Below are positions 56,206 through 64,000 of a DNA stretch of 64,000 nt, in pieces (position 1 is the first letter of the stretch; the number at the start of each line of letters is the position of its first letter). Where the stretch lies: assembly GCA_030686995.1 (NCBI GenBank), contig JARVZY010002388.1:186001-250000 (forward strand), in the 5' to 3' direction. A program made the translations under genes and the position numbers. Origin of the DNA: Artemisia argyi. Its lineage: Eukaryota; Streptophyta; Magnoliopsida; Asterales; Asteraceae. A model generated the notes under the pieces. It made no database searches and was not told the DNA's origin. It saw only the letters and a list, made by a program, of their open reading frames with translations.

Positions 56206-58756
56206 CTATCCTATATGGGTGAGCTCCTCATCGAGGACATCTTTGGGATCAAACTTAGGTTTCAATTTCCTATTGGTTCTCTTGGTGCGGTATGACTTCT
56301 CAAATGTTTCTCCATCCGGATCATATAGAATCATCTTCATATGCTATGATTCGTCACCTTACTTAGGTGGCTTGTCCCAATTCCATTTACATTTATCCCC
56401 TTCCCTTTTCCACTTGTTCATTCCTAAGTTGATAGGTATCACTCCTAGGAACTCAATCATTTTCCTAAAGACTAAGGGATCCTCAAAGGGGTTTAGTTCT
56501 TCATCCATAGCTATGAGTTGCTCTACCGAATACGTTTTGTTTATAAACTCCTCCTCTAAATAAAATGGGCGTTGAGGTCCTATGAAGTCTCTATTTACCC
56601 AAGGTCCATACCTAGATGGTCTCCTATTCATATCTACCCAGTGGGGCGTTGGTTCCTCATTAGTATCATAGGCATGTTTCTTAACATCATAGACTAACCA
56701 AGTTTCTCCTTCTACTACCGCTATTCTAGATTCCTTACAATCAATCATCGCACTTGCGGTAGCTAAGAATCCTCTTCCTATTAATAACGGGCACGTAGTG
56801 TCACTAACCATATCAAGGACGTGGAAGTCGGCTAACATTGTCAATCTTCCTATATGCACTAACACATCCTTCACTACCCCTACCGGGTATGCTACACTTC
56901 CATCTGCAAGCCCTATGATTACCTAAGTTTCATCTAACTTTCCTGGCTTAAGAGTGGTGTATAGAGATAATGGAAGCAAATTTAGGCTTGGCCCAAGATC
57001 GGCTAGTGTGTCAAAAGCCTCAGAATTTCTGATCTTACAAGGTAACACAAATATGCCCGGATCATCTAATTTCTTAGGCAACTTGTTTTGAACGAAGGCG
57101 GTCCCATTCTTACCCAACTTGAGTTTCTCTTCATATTTTTCTAAAAGGGCATTGTAATAGGGAGCACGGGCTAAGACATCAATGACGGGACGCTCAAGGT
57201 GAAGTTCCTTGAATTCTTCACCAAGGTCTTATGTAGGAAGTGTTTCAACTATGCTATTGACCGAATTGATGTTGGACGTTACATTCGATTGGTTCTTTTG
57301 AAAGATTTGGGTTTATTTGTAACACGTGCTCATGGCATTGACCGAATAGTATTGTGGACAAGAAGTGGGAGATGAAACAGATGATATAGCGTTAACGTTT
57401 AGTTTTGGATTCTTGACTGTGTTACTTGGGAGTGCTCCCATTTCTCGGTCATTGAGAACTTTCAACAATGTGTCAATATTATTGGTCATCTCACTTTGCT
57501 TTTGTTTGAAATCGGCTTCAAACTTTGCTAAACGAGTCTCTTGAGATGTCATAAATTTGGACATCAATCCTTCAAAATTATTGGTACCACCATAGTCGTT
57601 GGAAGGATTGTTGTTGAAAGTACGGTTAGAGGGTGAACCGTTTGGTTGGAATCGATTAGGTGGAGTGGAAGAATTGTTTTGGGGCATGTTTTGGTTTTGT
57701 TTCCACCTAAGGTTCAGGTGATTTTTCCAAGAGGGGTTGTATGAATCACCGTAGGGGTTTTGCTCGGGTTTGAAAGTGTACTACTTGTCTCCTGCTCTGT
57801 CGGTACGTGAGGATGCGTAGTCCGCGAAAGCTTGTTCGGGGAATTCCATGCAATCACGAGTGTCGTGGGGACTACTACATAATTCGCACGAAGAAGTGAT
57901 TTTACTTGGCTTGAAGGTTAGGAGCTTCGTAGGATTTCATGAGAAACTTGACTTGGTCTTCAAGTTCGGTCGGGAGTGCTTGAATTGTTTGAAGGAAAAG
58001 ATATTGCCTTGACCGTTTTGTTCAAATCACGGGGATCATTCCAACTTTTGTTGTCATAGAGAGCAAGATCTTCTATGAGTTCCCATGATTCTTCCGCACT
58101 TAGATCACGAAGCTTGCCACCGGCCGATTGGTCAATGGTTCGCCTTGTGGAGAGATCGATATGGTCATAGAAAATTTGGACTTGGAGCCAAAGATCTATG
58201 CCATGATGAGGGACTTTTTGGAGTAAGTCCTTGAAACGAGTCCATGCTTCATAGAGAGTTTCACCTTGACGTTGTTGGAACATCAAGATATCATTTCTAA
58301 GCTTAGTAGTTCTCCACGGTGGGAAAAATTGAGCAAGGAAACGAGTGGTGAGATCATCCCAAGAGGTGATGGATCCCGCGGGTAAACGCTCAAGCCATTG
58401 ACTAGCTTGGTCACGTAGAGAGAATTGGGAGAGACGCAATCGGGTCGTCTCTCGAGTTACAACATCAAGGTCTATGGAATCTACTATTTTGAGGAAATCC
58501 TTGAGATGTTGATTAGGATCTTCGGAACGAAGTCCATGGAATGCACATCCGCTTTGCACCAACCGGATGGTTTCGGATCGCAAGGGAGACACATTAGCTC
58601 CTTGAGTGAGCTCAATGGTGTTTCGATAGCCTTGGTGGCTAGGACAGGAGTACTCTCTTAAGGTTCGGGGTCTAGGAGGTTGGTTTGCTAGTGGTGGTTT
58701 TGTGGGTGGTTTTGTTGTGGTGGGTTGATGAGATCAAAGAGATTACCACCTTCCAT
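56206..58756 (-). pseudogene. gag: C gag and protease, multiply broken
   Basis: ATG at 58756 (MEGGNLFDLINPPQQN), then a frameshift and TAG near 58690. The gag core is open from about 58660 to 57960 (HLKDFLKIVDSID, WLERLPAGSITSWDDL, FLAQFFPPWRTTKLRNDI). An 11-base deletion relative to A near 57968 breaks the frame; the zinc-knuckle area is damaged; a linker and coiled-coil part is open at 57687-57313. Protease follows at 57117 with TLADLGPSLNLLPLSLY (canonical Asp-Leu-Gly, unlike A), a TAG at about 56923, and CPLLIGRGFLATASAMIDC. The frame stops at 56359, and after a further TAG a 44-residue tail starting MKMILYDPDGETF (56340-56206) stays open. After the gag core A and C diverge strongly, so the two carry different protease modules. 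Confidence 0.85.
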
Positions 58757-58904
58757 GATGGCGGATGGCAAAGGTTACGAACAAAGGAACGAAGAAATAA
58801 GATAGACTAAAGAAAACCTATAAAAATAAAATAAAAATATTACTAGAAAGGAATCTAGAAAGTAGACCTAATAAAAAGAAATTTTAACCTAGACAATAAC
58901 TATT

Positions 58905-58922
58905 CCCCAGGCTGCGGCGCCA
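58905..58922 (-). other. C primer binding site (tRNA-Asp type)
   Basis: In minus sense TGGCGCCGCAGCCTGGGG lies six bases after the 5' LTR. Confidence 0.75.
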
Positions 58923-58928
58923 AAAACT

Positions 58929-59884
58929 TGATGCGTAGAATTGCACCCTCGCAAAAGGTTTTACCTCTCAAGGGATCTTGAGAAGCTTGCAATCCCCACT
59001 AGGCAGTGTACCTGTTCGTTGTAGTATAGTATAGTGACAAGTACCGGGGGATTGGTCGTTCAACTCTAGGAATAGTGTTCGCTAGGGTTAAAATTCTATT
59101 AAACTAGGTCTAGGGGTGAGGGATGATTCTTTTTGTATTTTTATATTTTAAATGAAAGCAAGTAAAATCTCGGGTTTTGAAAGAGTGGGCGGAATTATTT
59201 GCTAGTCAACTAACCCAATTAACTAAAGATGCAATCAAAATAAAATAAAATAAACTTAAACTAAATTGTGGTGTAAACAATAATGAGAGAAAGTATGTTT
59301 ACTTAGATTTTATTACTCCCTAGATATCTTTTACCGGTTGATTAGCTTGTTACAATTGCATGGATGACGGGTTATATTCCTTAATATTAGTCGTAGGGCC
59401 GTGTACGATCTTCCCTAACTCTATAGGCTTCAACCTCAATCCTATGTCGAGCCGACTAAAAGCTCCTAACATGGTATCCCTGGAAGTTACCTATGCATTA
59501 AATATAACCAAATAATCGTAGTACACCTCCGATCATGTTTCTTAAGACGTTCAAGCAAGTTAGCAATTGGAAGTCTGCCAATTTTCTTAAGCCTAACATC
59601 GAATTCATTCATCCACAACAATTATAAACAAACCATCAACCAATAATTAACATCTAGGTTTCATTACATCTAAGCAAACACGAAAGAAACCTAGCCTAGC
59701 ATGTTAAAGAGAAAACAAACGTAAGATATAATCAAACAACACATAGACATATTGAATGATTTGGTAAAGTACTTATCTTCAATTGAACATGGAAGAAACA
59801 AAGGGTTGAAACCCTTCAAATGGCCGGAAAATTCATCTAGGGTTTTATTCCCTCAAAGTTGCACACAATGAATGAAAACTAGAA

Positions 59885-59967
<83 letters not shown>

Positions 59968-60437
59968 ACAATCTGACGGCGTCAAGAGTTAAGTCTGACG
60001 CCGTCAACTCGCCGCCAAATTAAACTCGTATTCTCTAGATCCACTTCTGACGTCGTCACTCTATACAAGCTCTGGGTTGTCACTCTTTACAATAACTTTT
60101 GATGGCCTTGGAATTTTAGTTCATGACGCCGTCAAACCTCCTTCACAGAACATTCTGCCGTGTCACGTGTATTTGATTTATCCACCCTTTTATCAACTCA
60201 TGATGCCATCACTAATACCTTGTGACGCCGTCAAAGGCAATTTTCAGCATGCTTTTGAGACTTTGTCGTTTTCTGCACCTTTTCGCTCCAAAAATATCCA
60301 AAATGCTTCCTTTTGTAAAATTCCTCTCAAAAGTACCTAAAATGACAAAAGGAACGATTTAGGGCAATATTTGATCAAATAATCTCGACTTTGGCCTTAA
60401 ATGACCCCTAAAAAGTGGTACACTTTTCGCTTCATCA
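58929..60437 (-). repeat. C 5' LTR (1509 bp)
   Basis: Longer than its partner mainly because the TATA box has expanded to a TA run (59888-59964) and about 25 bases are added in the palindrome cluster (60066-60090). Palindromes at about 59974-60236. Confidence 0.9.
59888..59964. repeat. (TA)n microsatellite grown from the LTR TATA box
   Basis: About 77 bases of perfect TA, against TATATATAG in the partner LTR at the same place. The expansion must postdate insertion, as LTRs are identical at birth. Confidence 0.9.
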
Positions 60438-60442
60438 TCTTC

Positions 60443-60891
60443 ATATTAACTAGATAACTTAAAAAATGCAAAATATCATAAATTTCATCACATGTCTCAA
60501 AAACGCCACTGCTGGCGGTCCTGTAAATAGACAGGTGGTCCCATATTTATATGGGACTATCCATACATACCTGGGACCGTCCCAAGTTTGATCAAAAGTA
60601 TCTCAATCCCTTTAATTTTGCTTGACTATTACTTTAAGCTCGATGTATATACATTTGCACTTGCACTCTAACTTGTTTTTGTAGCACGTCACCATAGCTT
60701 GATTCCTCGGTGCCCTCAACAAGGGGAAGCACTAATTAAGGCTGAGCATTTGCATCGTCAAGTTCTTCTCTCTCTCTACACATCGAAGACACCTTTTTTA
60801 TTCTACAAAAAGGGGGAGAAATGGACTAAAACTCACAAAAATCTTATTTAAATATATTTTTAAATAAATTGAGTTTATATTTTGTAATCAT
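60443..60891 (+). other. Non-coding DNA of H right of C
   Basis: No ORF. Contains the second GGTCCC block (60512-60592), a CT repeat (60769-60779) and a polypurine-like AAAAAGGGGGAGAAATGG (60806-60823), a second tract upstream of the one used by the LTR. Confidence 0.55.
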
Positions 60892-60906
60892 CAAAGAGGG
60901 GGAGAT
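60892..60906 (+). other. H polypurine tract
   Basis: CAAAGAGGGGGAGAT directly precedes TGTTAATAC, the canonical Copia polypurine tract and LTR junction. Confidence 0.85.
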
Positions 60907-62118
60907 TGTTAATACAAATAATTTCAAAAACGTTATTTATATCTTTCGACCTCCATACGTTTTGATAATCACAAAATGTAAAAACACATTACGTAAAAAT
61001 ATATGTAAACAAGTTATTAGTGGTAAAAAGCCCATTTCGACACAATATCACTTAAGGTATGAACAAACAAGATATCAAAATAGTTAAGTGATCAAAGAAA
61101 TATTTGTGTCCTTAAACTTCACATTTTTATAGTTGTGACAACCTTTTTACAAAATAAATTATACAAATTTTTTATGTATGTATAAAGAAATATTTTAATA
61201 AGAACATATATTCAAAATCCGGTTTTCACTCCTAAAAAGTTCCTACCTTTACCAGAAAAATATTTCACCACAATAGTACAAAAACAGAAGCGTCCTACGA
61301 AAACGGTCCCTTATAGGGGTGACGGTATCAGATATATATGGGATGTCCATATATATGTGACTGTCCATGCTCCTCCTCCATCCTAGAAATACTGTACCAT
61401 TTCCAACTGATTTTTCAACCTTTTGAGCACATAATTTTTTGTTCTCTTATCCTCTTTTCTTTTATCACATTAACTTATTGTTATTTGTTTATAAGTGATT
61501 ACATTCCTTCATTCTTCAAAGTGATAAGAAAATAACGCCCGTATTCGCCAAGAAACGAAGTGTTGTAGAATAGGCATTATCTACATAACCTTTGTTACGA
61601 TTCTATTCTTGATCTAAACTCTATTAATCACCATTGTTGTAATATTGGTATATCCGGACTGTGTGTAAGTTCAGAAGTGTTGTGTATATATCGATAGTGT
61701 GAGTGTAGATTAGAACTCGACATTTAACTTAGTGTCGGAAATCGATGTAAACGGCATTGTATGGTTTTCTCCGCCTGAAGGGAGCTTGTTGACATAGTGA
61801 TTCTGGACTCTCGAGTGTGATACTCGAGGAGTGGAGTAGGGCAAAGATAGAGCATCGTAGCCGAACCACTATAAATCATTGCGTATTGGTTTAATCGTTC
61901 TTTCTCTTTACTATTCTTTCATTTGTATTGTTTATATTTATTGTGTTCATATATTGTTGGTTGATATCACATAACTTCGAATCAAAAAGGTTTTGAAAAT
62001 GATTTTGTTTCATAAAAACGTTGTTGGTAACGTTTGAAGTGACGATCATTATCGAGTCAATGAGTCTAGTAATAGGTTGCATGAGTTTATGTTTTATGCT
62101 AGTTTATTAATGTTTACA
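60907..62118 (+). repeat. H 3' LTR (right end uncertain)
   Basis: Starts TGTTAATACAAATAAT after the tract. Contains the third GGTCCC block (61290-61372). I cannot place the end; it lies before G at 62124, possibly well before. Small ORFs here (60869, 61338) have no recognisable domain and are not called. Confidence 0.55.
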
Positions 62119-62123
62119 TGTTT

Positions 62124-62373
62124 TGTTAAAGTCTAAGGGCTAGTTATGTCATATGTTGTAAGTAAGGTGAAGCCCTAAGACTACTAGTATAAATACTATG
62201 TAACCTCTCCTTTGAGAGGGGTTGGAATAGTGGTTGGAATGTTGGTTAGTTTTGTCCAAGGAATAAGAAATATCTCTTATTTCCTCTCTAGTTTCTCTCT
62301 CTCTCTTAAACATATCATCTTTCTCTCTCTAGATCTCATTTGTGTGAAATCATCTAAAACTTGGGACCTAACA
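62124..62373 (+). repeat. G 5' LTR (250 bp)
   Basis: TGTTAAAGTC...GGGACCTAACA, followed at once by a PBS. TATAAATA at 62188-62195, then a CCTCTC-CTTT-GAGAGG stem-loop at 62204-62219. CT-rich runs occur near 62285-62310. Confidence 0.8.
62188..62219 (+). promoter_or_regulatory. G LTR TATA box and adjoining stem-loop
   Basis: TATAAATA is followed 8 bases later by a perfect 6-bp stem with a 4-base loop, the same layout as the F LTR although the bases differ. Confidence 0.55.
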
Positions 62374-62387
62374 ATTGGTATCATTCG
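62374..62387 (+). other. G primer binding site (initiator tRNA-Met-like)
   Basis: ATTGGTATCATTCG begins right after the LTR. The first nine bases fit the usual site; the end departs from CAGAGC. Confidence 0.65.
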
Positions 62388-62485
62388 CCAAGGGATAATA
62401 TAGGTTGATTTAGGTTTGATTTGGTAGAAAAACTAGGTTTTAAAGTGATTTTCTTAAGATTCGGTTACTGTTCATCGACTTTCTG

Positions 62486-63228
62486 TCGAGTTTGAATTCA
62501 TTCTGGTTCTATCGAGTTAGGCTTTATAAAACTTAGCGAGTTAGGATTAAAATACTATCGATTTAGGTGTTAAAACTATCGAGTTAGGTGCTAAAATCTA
62601 TCGAGTTAGGATTAAAACTATCGAGTTAGTGTTTCAATACTATCGAGTTAGGTTTCTTAAGATTTTTATCGAGTTTGGATTTTGGATTTTGGCGAGTTAG
62701 CCTTGTTTACCTAATCGTTTATCGAGTTAGGATCAGTGTGGCAACCTTCTAAAGGGATACTCTGCTCAAATTTCATTAACTTATCGAGTTAGGGGAATTG
62801 CTTAACTTACCGAGTTTGGACCACTACCTAGACTTATCGAGTTTGGACCATTATCTGATCTTACCGAGTTTGACTTAAACAAGTACCTACCGAGTTTGAG
62901 TTATACCTGGACTTATCGAGTTTGGAAACTTAAAAGAACTTACCGAGTTTGAGTCACTCCAGGACTTATCGAGTTTGAAACTTCAAAGAACATACCGAGT
63001 TTGAAACTTAAAAGAAACATACCGAGTTTGACAACTTATTTGTCATACCGAGTTTGGGGTTTCTACTTAGCGAGTTAGGATTTCTTGGTATCATCGAGTT
63101 TGAGATCTATCCTTACGTACCGAGTTTGAGACCTATTCTTGCTTATCGAGTTTGAGGTTTATCTGAACATACCGAGTTTCACTACAATCAGAATCATACC
63201 GAGTTTGAGCAAAACATATCAAGTTAGA
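62486..63228 (+). repeat. G leader: CGAGTT motif array
   Basis: About 27 CGAGTT cores plus two decayed ones. In the first third nearly all are ATCGAGTTAGG; later they are mostly ACCGAGTTTGA and ATCGAGTTTGG, partly alternating. Spacers are unique and uneven, so this is an array of sites and not a satellite. Confidence 0.85.
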
Positions 63229-63275
63229 CAAACCTTACACACAACCTTTATTTTTCCTTCAAAGATCCATATTTT

Positions 63276-63276
<1 letters not shown>

Positions 63277-63329
<53 letters not shown>
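63277..63329 (+). repeat. Poly-A tract in the G leader
   Basis: 53 A in a row between the motif array and the AT-rich GGCGGGAAAATTTGAG segment. F has a 17-base tract in the same place. It is not the tail of a retroposed gene. Confidence 0.9.
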
Positions 63330-63333
<4 letters not shown>

Positions 63334-63650
63334 TTTGGCGGGAAAATTTGAGTAAAATTTATTTTTCACAGGAGACTATACGTTCAATTTTTACGTTCAA
63401 TTTAAATTTTGGTATAACGTTGAAAATTTTGGCCCAAAATTCAAATTTTTTCGGTGAAATTTGGCGGCAAAATTTTTGATACTCAAATTTTTCTTGCAAC
63501 TTCATAATTGCATTTCATAGTGATTTTCAAATTTTGGGAGAGAAAATTTTTTCAAATTTATTTTGGAGGGAAAATCGGAAATTACTTTTTCGACTATACA
63601 TTTTACTTTGATTTTTCCGATTACATCGCAACAATCACGGGGGAGAGAAA

Positions 63651-64000
63651 ATGTATCAAACAAGTTCACAAGAGAGAAATATGTCTAAAGTTGAGAAAAG
63701 AGCCATCTATTCTATAGAAGATTGTTTAGCATATTTTCATTCAGTTAAGATTCAATGCACGATTCTCTCAGATACAAGGTTTCCTTCGTGGACTACCTTT
63801 ACTGTATTCTTTGGATCAGATACGGACGTTCTAACCTTTCAAAGGAAACTCCGAGAAAACGTAGTTCAACTTGAAAAGCAAATTGAACAGGGAAGTGATT
63901 GCATGGTAGAATTTAGAGCGCTCAAGACACAGTTCAAAGAGTTCATGGCAATGGATTTTAAAGTGTTCAAAACTTCTCGAGACTATGAATCTCAAAGCAG
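63651..64000 (+). CDS. Partial gag-like ORF of G, open to the window end
   Basis: The ATG at 63651 (context GAGAGAAAATGT) starts a frame with no stop through base 64000, 116 codons. It begins MYQTSSQERNMSKVEKRAIYS. It then has a possibly folded part (EDCLAYFHSVKIQCTI, FPSWTTFTVFFGS) and a coiled-coil-like stretch (LRENVVQLEKQIEQGSD to LKTQFKEFMAMDFKVFK). The position right after the LTR leader is that of gag. No zinc knuckle is reached. I do not recognise the family. A second ATG at 63681 is also possible. Confidence 0.55.
   Translation, partial: MYQTSSQERNMSKVEKRAIYSIEDCLAYFHSVKIQCTILSDTRFPSWTTFTVFFGSDTDVLTFQRKLRENVVQLEKQIEQGSDCMVEFRALKTQFKEFMAMDFKVFKTSRDYESQS

Larger units (their letters stand above)
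52330..60437 (-). mobile_element. C: Athila/Tat-like gag-plus-protease element without pol
   Basis: Exact TSD TCTTC at 52325-52329 and 60438-60442. LTRs 52330-53742 and 58929-60437. In minus sense: PBS, gag, protease region, 2.5 kb non-coding, 3' LTR. RT, RNase H and integrase are absent, as in A. The LTRs carry a CCTCGCAAAAGGTTTTACC segment that A and B lack (they have CAGGCTTTACC) but D shares, so C and D are the closer pair by LTR. Confidence 0.88.
50401..62118 (+). mobile_element. H: Copia remnant (RNase H tail to 3' LTR), interrupted by C
   Basis: The RNase H end (50401-50836) is followed by non-coding DNA, a small extra ORF (51581-51940), the C insertion (52330-60437, TSD TCTTC), more non-coding DNA, a CAAAGAGGGGGAGAT polypurine tract and a 3' LTR from 60907. 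Gag, integrase and RT are missing on the left, at the junction with J. The right end of the LTR is not defined. Confidence 0.7.
62124..64000 (+). mobile_element. G: 5' end of a Copia-like element related to F, running off the window
   Basis: A 250-bp LTR, PBS, CGAGTT motif array, poly-A, AT-rich leader and the start of an open frame. The order matches F in reverse complement (LTR, PBS, array, homopolymer, TTTTTTGGCGGGAAAATTTGAG), but LTR sequences differ, so F and G are related families. F has no ORF, whereas G may be coding. The 3' part is outside the window. Confidence 0.75.

Noticed and set aside
62486..63228. CGAGTT arrays as a CRISPR array or satellite
   Set aside because: Cores are too short, spacers are uneven, and the setting is a plant retrotransposon leader. 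No fixed period is seen.
63277..63329. Poly-A as the tail of a processed pseudogene or LINE
   Set aside because: F has a homopolymer at the same place in its leader, and the tract is followed by the same GGCGGGAAAATTTGAG sequence, so it is part of the element.

Overview
This window is plant nuclear DNA made almost entirely of LTR retrotransposons nested inside one another. I see no convincing host gene, tRNA, rRNA or CRISPR array. The proteins are plant Copia, Athila/Tat-type Ty3 and Tekay-type Ty3 products. The extra ORF at 7180 (starting MARLNF) and the gag-like frame at 31352 resemble retroelement proteins I associate with Asteraceae gene sets. An asterid, probably Asteraceae, is my best guess; that is inference from memory and no search was run.

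Layout, using working names. 1-2084 is AT-rich non-coding DNA. Copia-1 (2085 to about 19898, + strand, Sirevirus-like, 5' end missing) has a pol frame broken only by stop codons, an antisense small ORF, a long extra sense ORF and a 3' LTR. E1 (8803-18413, + strand) is a coding-free Tekay-like element with 3.6 kb LTRs that splits the extra ORF (TSD AATAT). Element A (19916-31346, - strand, TSD AGATC) is an Athila/Tat-like element with gag and a protease-like domain but no RT or integrase. Its gag is split by F (25405-29132, - strand), a non-coding Copia-like element with three LTR copies. D (31347-46864, + strand) is the 3' part of another Athila/Tat-like element; its 3' LTR is split by B (35060-45855, - strand), the only element here with gag, PR, RT, RNase H and IN, though broken. 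J (46865-50390) is a decayed Tekay-like remnant with gag zinc knuckles. H (about 50401-62118, + strand) is a Copia remnant with an RNase H tail, a small extra ORF, a polypurine tract and a 3' LTR. It contains C (52330-60437, - strand, TSD TCTTC), a second gag-plus-protease Athila/Tat-like element. G (62124 to the window end, + strand) is the 5' end of a Copia-like element with an LTR, a PBS, a motif array and an open gag-like frame leaving the window.

How they relate: A, B, C and D share LTR type, tRNA-Asp-type PBS and a long non-coding 3' region. A and C lack their own pol and would depend on an autonomous relative such as B's progenitor. E1 and F are non-coding passengers. The most interesting structures are the antisense ORF with its own TATA box and a SUMO-interaction-like motif, the CGAGTT motif arrays shared by the leaders of F and G, and the TGACG(C/G)CGTCA palindrome arrays just upstream of the TATA box in every Athila/Tat-like LTR.
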